From: DATAQC01 sp051005135
GTDB lineage: Bacteria; Actinomycetota; Acidimicrobiia; Acidimicrobiales; AC-14
Assembly (NCBI GenBank): GCA_051005135.1
Contig: JBPCJQ010000086.1
Location: forward strand, 1 to 53,030
Reading direction: 5' to 3'
DNA: 53,030 bases
Shown here: positions 1 through 7,307 of the stretch, piece after piece
How positions within the stretch are numbered: the stretch's first letter is position 1
Layout: every line of letters starts with the position of its first letter
Translations under genes and position numbers: made by a program
The notes under the pieces: model-generated
Seen by the model: the letters and a program-made list of their open reading frames with translations, nothing else
The model's database searches: none
What the model was told of the DNA's origin: nothing

Positions 1-407
1 GCCAGGCGATCGACGAGGGGCCGAACTTTGCCGGATGGCTGGAGACGCTTGGCGATCGTCCAGAGGCTGTCGCCGGGCGCCACTTGTACGACCAGGTTTT
101 TGGCGGCTTCGCCGCCCCGGCCGGGGCCCCATCCCCGGCCTCCTCCGAGCAGCGGGGGCCCCTGCCCCGCTGCCGGCCGTGCGATTGCGGAGAGGAGCGA
201 GCGCCCGGAGGCGGTGAGGGCACCTCCAGGCGCGCCCAAGGCGGCCCAGGCGACGATGACCGCCCCGGCCACGACGATGGCAGCGGTGATCCGCCGGCGG
301 CGGTAGCAGGCCGCTCCGGGGGAGGCGAGAGGGGCAACGAGGCCGAGGTGGCGCCCGCCGCGGGAAGTGCGGCGGGCGCCGTTCTGGTGAGTGGTGACTG
401 CGACCAC
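1..407 (-). CDS. LysM-domain membrane-anchored protein, 3' end cut by contig edge
   Basis: The frame opens with GTG at 407, behind a strong GGGAGGAGGT ribosome binding site, and runs off the window edge. About 135 codons are visible. An arginine-rich stretch (RRRR) precedes a single hydrophobic segment, near residues 42-60, that looks like a membrane anchor. A Gly/Pro-rich linker follows, then the start of a LysM domain with VAPGDSLWTIAKRLQP, the peptidoglycan-binding signature. LysM proteins divergent from lexA are common in actinobacteria. The gene shares its upstream region with lexA, so it may be SOS-influenced (inference). Part of the linker is encoded by a copy of an 80-bp dispersed repeat at 101-181. 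The true C-terminus is unknown. Confidence 0.8.
   Translation of the reverse strand, partial: MVAVTTHQNGARRTSRGGRHLGLVAPLASPGAACYRRRRITAAIVVAGAVIVAWAALGAPGGALTASGRSLLSAIARPAAGQGPPLLGGGRGWGPGRGGEAAKNLVVQVAPGDSLWTIAKRLQPSGKVRPLVDRL
101..181 (+). repeat. 80-bp GC-rich dispersed repeat, copy 1 (inside LysM gene)
   Basis: Positions 101-181 match the reverse complement of 13336-13415 at roughly 88 percent by eye, with one single-base gap. The outer end carries GGCGGCTTCGCCGCC, itself a hairpin. This copy is read as the Gly-rich linker between the membrane segment and the LysM domain, and it keeps the reading frame open. Confidence 0.7.
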
Positions 408-457
408 GGGACCTCCTCCCTGAGATGGACTGACTTGTCGGCGCTCCGGGCCTATGC

Positions 458-469
458 GAACGCCTGTTC
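458..469. promoter_or_regulatory. SOS box 1 (GAACGCCTGTTC)
   Basis: A perfect match to the actinobacterial LexA operator core GAAC-N4-GTTC. It is the box nearest to the LysM gene, 50 bp upstream of its start. Confidence 0.8.
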
Positions 470-484
470 CCGACAGTGAACCAC

Positions 485-496
485 GAACGCCCGTTC
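485..496. promoter_or_regulatory. SOS box 2 (GAACGCCCGTTC)
   Basis: A second perfect GAAC-N4-GTTC operator, 27 bp from box 1 start to start. It lies in the shared LysM/lexA control region. Confidence 0.8.
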
Positions 497-514
497 CCGT
501 CAACCCATTTTTGG

Positions 515-526
515 GAACTAGTGTTT
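515..526. promoter_or_regulatory. Imperfect SOS box 3 (GAACTAGTGTTT)
   Basis: One mismatch to GAAC-N4-GTTC in the last base. It lies 30 bp from box 2 and is probably a weaker LexA site. It overlaps the putative lexA -35 region. Confidence 0.5.
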
Positions 527-554
527 GCCTTTCTGCCTGGGCCAGTGGTAAGCT
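525..554 (+). promoter_or_regulatory. Putative lexA promoter
   Basis: TTGCCT (525-530) and TAAGCT (549-554) are separated by 18 bp and lie between SOS boxes 3 and 4. LexA bound to either box would overlap RNA polymerase. The assignment rests on motif similarity only. Confidence 0.3.
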
Positions 555-559
555 CCGGC

Positions 560-571
560 GAACGCCCGTTC
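560..571. promoter_or_regulatory. SOS box 4 (GAACGCCCGTTC)
   Basis: A third perfect operator with the same 12 bases as box 2. It sits where the lexA transcription start would be, 64 bp before the lexA ATG, and is the best candidate for direct autorepression. Confidence 0.8.
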
Positions 572-634
572 GGAACACCCCGGGCAGGCGCACCGATGGG
601 GCCCACCCCGAGGGGGCCGTCAGGAGGTACGGGC

Positions 635-1267
635 ATGTCCGAGGTGCAGCTCACGGGACGCCAGCGAGAGATCCTCGAGGTCATCCAGGCCCACATGAGG
701 GCCCGGGGCTACCCGCCCTCGGTGCGCGAGATCGGCGAGGCGGTGGGGCTCACCTCCACTTCCACCGTCCACGCCCACCTGGCCTCTCTGCAGCGCCTGG
801 GCTACCTGCGACGCGACCCCTCCAAGCCCCGGGCCATCGAGGTCCGCTACGACGCCGAGTCCGCCAACCCCGTCGACCTGCGCCCTGCCCGCCATGTCCC
901 CCTGGTCGGCGACGTGGCCGCCGGCACCGACGTACTGGCCTCGGAGAACGTGGAGGAGCTGCTTCCCCTTCCCGCCGACTTCTGCGGCGAGGGCCAGCTG
1001 TTCATGCTCCGGGTCAGGGGTGACTCCATGATCGAAGCGGGCATCCTCGACGGCGACTTCGCGGTGGTCCGCCAGGAAGTCGAGCCCCACAAGGGCGACA
1101 TCGTCGTCGCCGGCATCCCCGGCGAGGAAGCCACCGTCAAGACCTGGAGCCGCCGGGGGAACAAGATCACCCTCCTGCCCGCCAACCCCCGCTTCTCTCC
1201 CATCGAGCTCGATGCCGCCGACGTGCGCGTCTACGGCAAGGTGGTCACCATCCTTCGCCGTCTCTGA
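635..1267 (+). CDS. lexA: LexA repressor, SOS response
   Basis: A 210-residue protein of normal LexA length. The ATG at 635 follows CAGGAGGT; the frame is open further upstream, but that would run through the operators. The N-terminal winged helix-turn-helix begins LTGRQREILEVI and contains the recognition segment SVREIGEAVGLTSTSTVHAHL. The C-terminal S24 autoprotease has the Ala96-Gly97 cleavage bond (VAAG), Ser131 in GDSM and Lys169 in ATVKTW. After DNA damage, RecA filaments stimulate self-cleavage and derepress SOS genes. Four operators upstream point to autoregulation. The last 23 bp overlap the end of the convergent protease gene. Confidence 0.96.
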   Translation: MSEVQLTGRQREILEVIQAHMRARGYPPSVREIGEAVGLTSTSTVHAHLASLQRLGYLRRDPSKPRAIEVRYDAESANPVDLRPARHVPLVGDVAAGTDVLASENVEELLPLPADFCGEGQLFMLRVRGDSMIEAGILDGDFAVVRQEVEPHKGDIVVAGIPGEEATVKTWSRRGNKITLLPANPRFSPIELDAADVRVYGKVVTILRRL

Positions 1268-2474
1268 GGTTCGTGTAGCCCACCACTCCAGTGGCGGCGG
1301 CCGCAGCCACTACCAGCGCGCCGGCCAGGACCAGCACTGCCGACCGGTCACCGCCGTGAGGTCCCGAGTCCGAGGCCGCCTCTTTGTGCCGGGCCGACAC
1401 CAGAGGTGAGGCCGTGGTCGTCGGCCCGGTGGCGCCCGGGTTTGCCTTGGCTGTGGTGGGAGGGTGACCGGCCGAGGGCGACGTTGTCGGCGGAGGAGGC
1501 CCGGCGGCCACCGCAGCGGCCAGGTCGAGCCGGCCCCGGCAGCCGTTCCCGCACGAAACGCCGGTGTTGAGGGTGGCCAGCACCCGTTGTACGGCGGCCG
1601 TGGCGCTCAGCCCCATGCTCAACAGGTCGGCGACAGCCCCCGACACGTGGGGCGCGGCTGCAGACGTGCCCGCCACCGCCGCGTACCGGCTGCCCAGCCC
1701 GGTGGTGATGATCTGATCGTCGGCGCCACCGACCCCGGAGCCGCCCGGTGCGGCCAAGCCCCATTTGGCGTTGCCTATAGACGTCGAGTAGGCAGCCAGC
1801 GTGTTCGACCGGGTGGTGGCCCCCACCACCAGGGCGTCCATGTCGCCGTAGTTCGAACTGCCCGTCTCCACCAGTCCCATCCGGTAGTTGCCCGACGCCA
1901 GCACGGGCACCGCCCCCCGGGTCCACGCGTACTCGATGCCCGGCCGCAGCGGGGTGCCGACCACGCTGGTGAGCTGGAAGTCCTCGTCGCCCAGGCTGAG
2001 GTTCACCACCTTGGCACCGTGGTCGACGACCCACCGGATGCCGGCGATTATGTCGTCGACGCGCCCCGCGCCGCTGCCATCGAGCGACTTGGCCACCAGC
2101 AGCCTGGCATCGGGCGCCACCGCGGCCACACCCCTGCCGTTGCCGGTGACGGCGGCGGCGATACCCCCCACCTCGGTGCCATGGCCGTTGTCGTCCTGGC
2201 CCCCGCCGTCGCGACAGGTTCCCCCGACACAGTCGGCGCTGGCAGCCACCTTGGCGGCCAGGTCGGGATGGGTCAGGTCGATGCCGGTATCGACCACACC
2301 GATGAGAACACCTCGCCCGGTGGCCTTGGCCCAGGCTTGGGGAGCGCCGATCTGGGCCAGGTTCCACTGCCGCGGGAACAATGGGTCGTTGCTGGCACCA
2401 GCCAGTCCGGCGAGCAGCAGCACCAGGGCCGACGCCAACGGGGCGGCGCGGCCGACGAGGCGGCGGACGGGCAC
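1245..2474 (-). CDS. S8 subtilisin-like serine protease, mycosin-like, membrane-anchored
   Basis: A 409-residue protein. A signal peptide (positively charged start, then an Ala/Leu-rich core to about residue 27) leads to the mature-type start NDPLFPRQWNL. The triad is Asp in GVVDTGIDLTHPD, His in NGHGTEVGGIAAA and Ser in GTSAAAPHVSG. A Pro/Thr/Ser-rich stretch leads to a C-terminal membrane segment and a short tail. This plan resembles mycosins of type VII secretion, but no ESX genes are nearby, so the substrate is unknown. The GTG start lies 2 nt after the dapE stop, suggesting translational coupling. The 3' end overlaps lexA by 23 bp. Confidence 0.88.
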   Translation of the reverse strand: MPVRRLVGRAAPLASALVLLLAGLAGASNDPLFPRQWNLAQIGAPQAWAKATGRGVLIGVVDTGIDLTHPDLAAKVAASADCVGGTCRDGGGQDDNGHGTEVGGIAAAVTGNGRGVAAVAPDARLLVAKSLDGSGAGRVDDIIAGIRWVVDHGAKVVNLSLGDEDFQLTSVVGTPLRPGIEYAWTRGAVPVLASGNYRMGLVETGSSNYGDMDALVVGATTRSNTLAAYSTSIGNAKWGLAAPGGSGVGGADDQIITTGLGSRYAAVAGTSAAAPHVSGAVADLLSMGLSATAAVQRVLATLNTGVSCGNGCRGRLDLAAAVAAGPPPPTTSPSAGHPPTTAKANPGATGPTTTASPLVSARHKEAASDSGPHGGDRSAVLVLAGALVVAAAAATGVVGYTNLRDGEGW

Positions 2475-2476
2475 GC

Positions 2477-3568
2477 CTACATCTTCGCAGGCAGGGCCGC
2501 CGAGAAATCGCCCTTCTGAGCGAGTAGTCCGGCCAGCACCCGGTGCACGGTATCCAACTGGGACCGTTCGACTCGCTCGCCGGCGGAGTGGGCCAGGTTG
2601 GGATCACCAGGCCCGAAGTTGGTGGCAGGCATGCCCCGGGAGGCGAAGCGGGCCACGTCGGTCCAGCCCAGCTTGGCCCGGGGCGGGCGCCCGGTGGCAG
2701 CGGCCAGGGCGGTGAGAAAGGGGTGGCCGAGGCCAGGGACAGCGGCGGGGGCCATGTCCACCACGTCAAACCCGTCGACGTCGCCCACCACCGCTCGCAC
2801 GTGGGCCTCGGCTGCTTCGGCCTGGCGGTCGGGGGCGAAGCGGTGGTTGAGCACCAGCCGGGCCTCGTCGGGCACCACGTTGGCCGCCACCCCCCCGCTC
2901 ACCCCGACCGCGGAGAGCGACTCGCGGTACTCGCAACCGTCGAGGGCGACGTGGCGGCCCTCGTAGCGAGCGAGGGCGGCGAGCACGGGGGCCAGGCGGT
3001 GCACGGCGTTGCGGCCCAGCCAGGGACGGGCTGAGTGCGCTCGCTCCCCCCGCTGCACGATCTCCACCCGCATGGTGCCCTGGCAACCTGCCTCCACCAG
3101 AGCTCCCGTAGGCTCGGCCAGCACCGCGGCGTCTCCCGCCACCAGCTCAGGGCGCTCGGCGAATAGGCGCTCCAGGCCGTTGAACCGGGAGTCGACCTCT
3201 TCGCACTCGTAGAACACGTAGGTGACGTCGACGCCGGGCGCGGACACGGTGCGGGCCAGCTCGGCCAGCACCGCGACGCCGGCTTTCATATCGGCCGAAC
3301 CCAGGCCCCAGCACACGTCGCCGTCGATTCGGGCCCTCTGGTTGGCGTTGGGAGGCACGGTGTCGGTGTGGCCGGCCAGTACCAGGCGCAGGGGCCGCCC
3401 CAGTTGGGTGCGGGCCACCAGGTTGTTGCCCACCCGGGTGAGATCGAGCCAACCGGCACCGTCGAGCAGCGACTCGAGGTGGTCGGTGATGGCCGCCTCG
3501 TGATGGCTCACCGACGGGATGTCGACGAGGGCGGCGGTGAGGGCGAGGAGGTCAGGCACCGGCCACAC
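2477..3568 (-). CDS. dapE: Succinyl-diaminopimelate desuccinylase
   Basis: A 363-residue M20 metallopeptidase-family enzyme. It hydrolyses N-succinyl-LL-diaminopimelate to LL-diaminopimelate and succinate for lysine and cell-wall synthesis. Visible dizinc-site motifs are GHTDTVPP (His, Asp), LGSADMKAG (bridging Asp), ECEEVD (catalytic Glu and ligand Glu) and the late His in NLAHSAGERV. The gene overlaps the dapD end. Two in-frame GTG starts are possible, 3568 and 3559; the second overlaps the dapD stop more tightly. dapD upstream supplies the preceding succinylase-pathway step. Confidence 0.92.
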   Translation of the reverse strand: MWPVPDLLALTAALVDIPSVSHHEAAITDHLESLLDGAGWLDLTRVGNNLVARTQLGRPLRLVLAGHTDTVPPNANQRARIDGDVCWGLGSADMKAGVAVLAELARTVSAPGVDVTYVFYECEEVDSRFNGLERLFAERPELVAGDAAVLAEPTGALVEAGCQGTMRVEIVQRGERAHSARPWLGRNAVHRLAPVLAALARYEGRHVALDGCEYRESLSAVGVSGGVAANVVPDEARLVLNHRFAPDRQAEAAEAHVRAVVGDVDGFDVVDMAPAAVPGLGHPFLTALAAATGRPPRAKLGWTDVARFASRGMPATNFGPGDPNLAHSAGERVERSQLDTVHRVLAGLLAQKGDFSAALPAKM

Positions 3569-4382
3569 CGTGGTGGCGCAGGACCGACTCGAGCTGAGAC
3601 TTGTCGTGGCGCTCGCCCTCAGGGAGGCGCTTGATCACCAGGGCGCAGGGCAGGCCGAACTCGCCGCCCGGGAAGGCCCGGGGCCGGGTGGCCATCACCG
3701 CCACGCACCACGGCGGGATCCTGCCCCGCGCCACCTGGTCGCCTGTCTCGGCGTCGATCACGGGAATCGACGCAGACAGGATCAGTCCGGCGCCGAGCAC
3801 GGCCCCCCGCCCTACCCTGGCCCCCTCTACCACCATGGCCCGGCTGCCGATCAGGGCGTCGTCGCCGACCATCACGGGCGCGGCCTGGGGCGGCTCGAGC
3901 ACGCCGCCGATGCCGACCCCACCCGACAGATGGACGTTGGCGCCCACCTGGGCGCAAGAGCCCACCGTGGCCCACGTGTCGACCATGGTGTTGGCCCCCA
4001 CCCGGGCGCCGATGTTGACGTAGCTGGGCATGAGCACCACCCCGGGCTCGAGGAACGACCCCCGCCGGGCCGATGCCCCGGGCACGGCCCGCACGCCCGC
4101 GGCCTGGTATCCCTTCTTCAGCGGGATTCGGTCGGCGAACTCGAAGGGGCCGAGCTCGGTAGTCTGCATCGCCGACAGCCGGAACAGCAACAGGATGGCC
4201 TGCTTGAGCCAGGCATGAACGACCACCTCGTCGGTGACAGGATCGACCTCGGCGGTACGGGCTTCGCCCCGGTCGAGCAGGTCGATGGCCAGGTCGACCA
4301 CGGCCCGGGCATCACCGTCGGCGGGACTGAGCTCGGCCCGCCTTTCCCACAGCTCCTCTACTTGTGCCCGCAGGTCTGCCAC
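3552..4382 (-). CDS. dapD: Tetrahydrodipicolinate N-succinyltransferase
   Basis: A 276-residue enzyme that transfers succinyl from succinyl-CoA to tetrahydrodipicolinate. The GTG at 4382 follows GGGGAGG and gives nearly the length of the E. coli enzyme; a longer frame to 4541 would cover the divergent VOC gene. The N-terminal helical region is LWERRAELSPA. The left-handed beta-helix hexapeptide repeats start near MPSYVNIGARVGANTMVDTWATVGSCAQVG and continue with NVHLSGGVGIGGVLEP, a motif nearly invariant in DapD. This is the proteobacterial-length DapD rather than the longer mycobacterial type, judged by alignment from memory. Confidence 0.93.
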   Translation of the reverse strand: MADLRAQVEELWERRAELSPADGDARAVVDLAIDLLDRGEARTAEVDPVTDEVVVHAWLKQAILLLFRLSAMQTTELGPFEFADRIPLKKGYQAAGVRAVPGASARRGSFLEPGVVLMPSYVNIGARVGANTMVDTWATVGSCAQVGANVHLSGGVGIGGVLEPPQAAPVMVGDDALIGSRAMVVEGARVGRGAVLGAGLILSASIPVIDAETGDQVARGRIPPWCVAVMATRPRAFPGGEFGLPCALVIKRLPEGERHDKSQLESVLRHHGVAGA

Positions 4383-4412
4383 GACGCCTCCCCACGCCGA
4401 GCGTACCGACAG

Positions 4413-4450
4413 CGGGGGGCCTCCGCCCCCCGACCACCCCGCTAGGGTGG
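4413..4450. promoter_or_regulatory. Two adjacent hairpins and -10-like site between dapD and VOC gene
   Basis: CGGGGGG (4413-4419) pairs with CCCCCCG (4426-4432), and CCACCC (4434-4439) pairs with GGGTGG (4445-4450). TAGGGT (4443-4448) fits an actinobacterial -10 for the rightward VOC gene, which would give a leader of about 30 nt. The second dyad could be an operator. No function is proven. Confidence 0.35.
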
Positions 4451-4485
4451 GCTGGGCTTCTACTGGCGATGGATCGGAGATGGGG

Positions 4486-5262
4486 ATGGCTGAGCGAACC
4501 ACGTACGCGCCGGGAACACCGTGCTGGGTCGATCTGGGCACCCCCGATGCGCGAGCAGCGGCTGCCTTCTACGCAGCGGTGTTCGGATGGTCGGCCGAGA
4601 TGGACCCCCGACCGGAAGCAGGTGGGTACGGACTGTTCACGCTCGGCGGGAAGAACGTGGCCGGGCTGGGCCCGCAGATGAACCCGGACATGCCTCCGTT
4701 CTGGTCGGTGTACATCGCAGTCTCCGACGCCGACAAGACCCTGGCCGCCGCCACGGCGGCGGGGGGGAAGGTGGTGGTCGGCCCGATGCAGGTGTTCGAC
4801 GCCGGTCGGATGGGCGTCGTCCAAGATGCCGTGGGGTCGTTCGTGTCGATCTGGGAACCCGCCAACCACATCGGCGCCCAGCTCGTCAACGAGCCCGGTA
4901 CGTTCACCTGGAACGAGCTGTCCACGTTCGATCTCGATGCCGCCCGGGCGTTCTACCAGTCGGTGTTCGGCTGGGGCCTCGAACCCGCCGCCAGCAGCGA
5001 CACGTCTGCCGTCTTCACCGTCGACGGCAAGGTGGTATGCGGAGCCCATGTCGCCGGTGAGGGCGAGCCCCCGGCATGGTCGGTGTGGTTCGCGGTCGAC
5101 GACTGCGATGCCTCGGCGACGCGGGTCTCCGAGTCCGGTGGCTCGATCCTGATGCCGCCCGCCGACATGGACTTCGGCCGGGGTGCCGTCGTCGCCGACC
5201 CTCAAGGCGGCGTGTTCGGCATAGGCGTCGTGACCGACGCCGCCCAGGCGGCCACTGGCTGA
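4486..5262 (+). CDS. VOC (glyoxalase-like) protein, CFP32/Rv0577-like
   Basis: A 258-residue protein made of two tandem VOC domains: about 8-125, opening GTPCWVDLGTPDARAAAAFY, and about 130-250, opening GTFTWNELSTFDLDAARAFY. The N-terminus of each half and the linking HIGAQLVNEPGT closely resemble M. tuberculosis CFP32 (Rv0577), including overall length. VOC folds often bind divalent metals or small ligands; the substrate here is unknown. The ATG at 4486 is preferred because GGAG sits 6 nt upstream; an ATG at 4480 is in frame. The gene is divergent from dapD. Confidence 0.85.
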   Translation: MAERTTYAPGTPCWVDLGTPDARAAAAFYAAVFGWSAEMDPRPEAGGYGLFTLGGKNVAGLGPQMNPDMPPFWSVYIAVSDADKTLAAATAAGGKVVVGPMQVFDAGRMGVVQDAVGSFVSIWEPANHIGAQLVNEPGTFTWNELSTFDLDAARAFYQSVFGWGLEPAASSDTSAVFTVDGKVVCGAHVAGEGEPPAWSVWFAVDDCDASATRVSESGGSILMPPADMDFGRGAVVADPQGGVFGIGVVTDAAQAATG

Positions 5263-5382
5263 CCCATTCCCCGGTCGCCCCGGAGGCGGCCACCCTCCCA
5301 GCCAATGTCGAGCTCGTGCATTTGCCCCTATATGGGGTAATTGCGCGAGTTGGAGCGGGCAGTGGCCCCGGCGCCGCGCCGG

Positions 5383-6105
5383 TCAGGCCGCCAGGTCGCG
5401 AACGACGGCCTCGCCCAGGGAACGCGTGGCACGGCGGTTGACCTCGGCCCCGGCGACGGCGCCGGCCAGAAACGGCGCCAGCGTGGGCAGGTTGCGCAGG
5501 GCCCGGCGGGCCAGCCGGCGCTGCAGCAGGCGGGCCACCTCCCGGCGCGTCGACTGCCCGAGCGACTGTCCCAGGCCACCACTCTGCACCAGGGTGTGGG
5601 GACTGATACCCCGGCGCTCGGCCCAGGCCCGGGCCACAGCCAGGCCCCGCTCCGCGGCGGTGCCGGTGACGGGCCGCCCGTAGGAGGCGTGCAGCTCGGC
5701 CACCAGCTTCATCTCCACCGCCACCACCACGAGGGTCTCCACCACCAGCTCGGCCGGCAGGGCCAGCCAAGCGGGAGGGGCCAGCTCCTCGGCTCCCGCC
5801 ACCGCGCCGGCCACCGCCCCCACCGCCGCGGTGGTACGGGCCGCGTTGCGGATCAGGGTGCCGGCCAGCTCCGGCCCCGACTGCCCGCCATGGTGTGCCT
5901 GCAACGTGGTGAGATCGCGCGCCGGCAGGTGGGGTGCGACGTCGAGCACCGTCTCGGCGAACCACCGGCCCGTGGCCACCGACCGGGCCCCGGCCGCTCT
6001 CATCGACGCCTGCGCCAGCCCCACCGTGCGCCGCAGCGCCTGGCGGTCACGATCGCCGCCAGCCAATTCCCCCACTGCCCGCCCGAGCTCGTCGTAGCTG
6101 TTCAT
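5383..6105 (-). CDS. Conserved protein of unknown function, possibly EcsC-like
   Basis: A 240-residue Ala-rich, mostly helical protein without a signal peptide. Two moderately hydrophobic stretches stand out: near 90-110 (AVGAVAGAVAGAEE) and near 112-135 (PAWLALPAELVVETLVVVAVEM). The second, followed by LVAELHASYG, recalls EcsC-family proteins. A Gly-rich LVQSGGLGQSLGQSTRR precedes a basic region and a C-terminal LAGAVAGAEVNRRATRSLG. The family call is a weak resemblance. The gene is convergent with the VOC gene and divergent from the MoxR operon, so it is probably a single transcription unit. Confidence 0.6.
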   Translation of the reverse strand: MNSYDELGRAVGELAGGDRDRQALRRTVGLAQASMRAAGARSVATGRWFAETVLDVAPHLPARDLTTLQAHHGGQSGPELAGTLIRNAARTTAAVGAVAGAVAGAEELAPPAWLALPAELVVETLVVVAVEMKLVAELHASYGRPVTGTAAERGLAVARAWAERRGISPHTLVQSGGLGQSLGQSTRREVARLLQRRLARRALRNLPTLAPFLAGAVAGAEVNRRATRSLGEAVVRDLAA

Positions 6106-6209
6106 AGTGGGGGTCTACCCCATCGGTCTGGCCGTCGACCGGGCGGTCAGTGTGACTGGGCCGCAATTGAGAACGTTCGAACGCGCCGCCCGAGTCCGGC
6201 CGCCAGGGG

Positions 6210-6215
6210 TACGGT
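6210..6215 (+). promoter_or_regulatory. -10-like TACGGT of the MoxR operon
   Basis: The TANNNT hexamer ends 6 nt before the ATG at 6222, and no ribosome binding site is visible. This suggests transcription starts at or beside the start codon (leaderless). Confidence 0.4.
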
Positions 6216-6221
6216 CGGGAC

Positions 6222-7307
6222 ATGAGCCAGGGGAGTGCGGTCGAGGCCCTAACCATCGCCGTCGCCGCCCATGTGCCGGTGCTGTTGTGGGGAGCGCCGG
6301 GCACGGGCAAGACCTCTGCCATCACCGCCATGGCCAACCGCATGGGCTGGCCCTGTGAGACGGTGATCGCCGCCATCCGCGAGCCGTCGGACTTCGCCGG
6401 GCTCCCCATCGTGAGGGAGGCGGAGGTGGAGATGGCCCCGCCCCGCTGGGCCCAGCGCCTGTCCGCCGCGGGCCGGGGCCTGCTCTTCCTCGACGAGATC
6501 TCCACGGCCCCGCCCGCGGTGCAGGCCGCCCTGCTCCGGGTGGTGCTGGAACGGGTGGTGGGAGACATGCCCCTGCCTGAAGGGGTCGTGGTGGTGGCGG
6601 CCGCCAACCCGCCCGAGCAGGCGGCCGACGGGTGGGATCTGGCCGCACCGCTGGCCAACCGCTTCTGCCACCTCGACTGGACCATCGATCCTTCCGCCCT
6701 GGCCCGGGGCCTGGCCGGTGGTTGGGACGCTCCGGAGGTGCCGACACTTGGCGACGACTGGGAGGCCGCCATCGCCGCCACCCGGGGCGTCATCTCGGCG
6801 TTCATCACCGTGCGCCCCGGCCTGGCCCTCGACCTCCCAGCCGACGCGGCCCGGGCCGGGCGGGGCTGGCCCAGCCCCCGCACGTGGGACATGGCGGCCC
6901 GGCTGTGGACGGCGGCCCGGGTCGCGGGTGCCTCCACCGAGGCGGAGACCGCCCTGGTCACCGGGGCGGTGGGGGAGGGAGCCGGCATCGAGCTGCTCAT
7001 GTGGGAGATGGAGATGGACCTGCCCGACCCCGAGAAGGTGCTGGCCGACCCCGATTCCTTCTCGGTGCCCGAGCGCGGTGACCGGGCCTACGCGGTGTTG
7101 TCGTCGGTGGCCGCCGCCGTAGCTGCCGATCCCACCGTGGAGCGCTGGCTGGCAGGCTGGCGGGTGCTGGGCAAGGCCGGCATCGAAGCGCCCGACGTGG
7201 CCGCCGTCCCCGCCCGGGTGCTCGCCGGCTGTCGACCCCGGGGCGCCCCCGCGCCCCCCGAGGCCAAGCTCTTCGCCCCCCTCTTCAAGGGCGCGGGCTG
7301 GGTCTGA
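6222..7307 (+). CDS. MoxR-type AAA+ ATPase
   Basis: A 361-residue ATPase. The Walker A motif is GAPGTGKTSAI near residues 24-34, and Walker B with its catalytic Glu is LLFLDEIS near 90. A sensor-like NPPEQ follows in VVAAANPPEQAADG, then an Arg-containing NRFCHLDW. MoxR ATPases work as chaperone-like partners of VWA-domain proteins, often in metal-centre insertion or complex assembly. The next gene is such a VWA protein and starts directly after this stop, which supports a functional pair. The target complex is unknown. Confidence 0.85.
   Translation: MSQGSAVEALTIAVAAHVPVLLWGAPGTGKTSAITAMANRMGWPCETVIAAIREPSDFAGLPIVREAEVEMAPPRWAQRLSAAGRGLLFLDEISTAPPAVQAALLRVVLERVVGDMPLPEGVVVVAAANPPEQAADGWDLAAPLANRFCHLDWTIDPSALARGLAGGWDAPEVPTLGDDWEAAIAATRGVISAFITVRPGLALDLPADAARAGRGWPSPRTWDMAARLWTAARVAGASTEAETALVTGAVGEGAGIELLMWEMEMDLPDPEKVLADPDSFSVPERGDRAYAVLSSVAAAVAADPTVERWLAGWRVLGKAGIEAPDVAAVPARVLAGCRPRGAPAPPEAKLFAPLFKGAGWV

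Noticed and set aside
476..634. N-terminal extension of lexA to the ATG at 476
   Set aside because: It would translate through the SOS boxes and promoter. The ATG at 635 has a good ribosome binding site and the standard LexA start.
4383..4541. N-terminal extension of dapD to 4541
   Set aside because: It would overlap the divergent VOC gene start and add non-homologous Pro/Gly/Ser sequence. GTG 4382 with GGGGAGG gives the normal length.
5315..5340. CCCC-TATAT-GGGG motif between the VOC gene and the convergent unknown gene
   Set aside because: The stem is only 4 bp with no U-tail. It is too weak to call a terminator or operator.
6172..6183. GAACGTTCGAAC near the MoxR promoter as an SOS box
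   Set aside because: The half-sites are in the wrong arrangement for GAAC-N4-GTTC, so LexA binding is not predicted.
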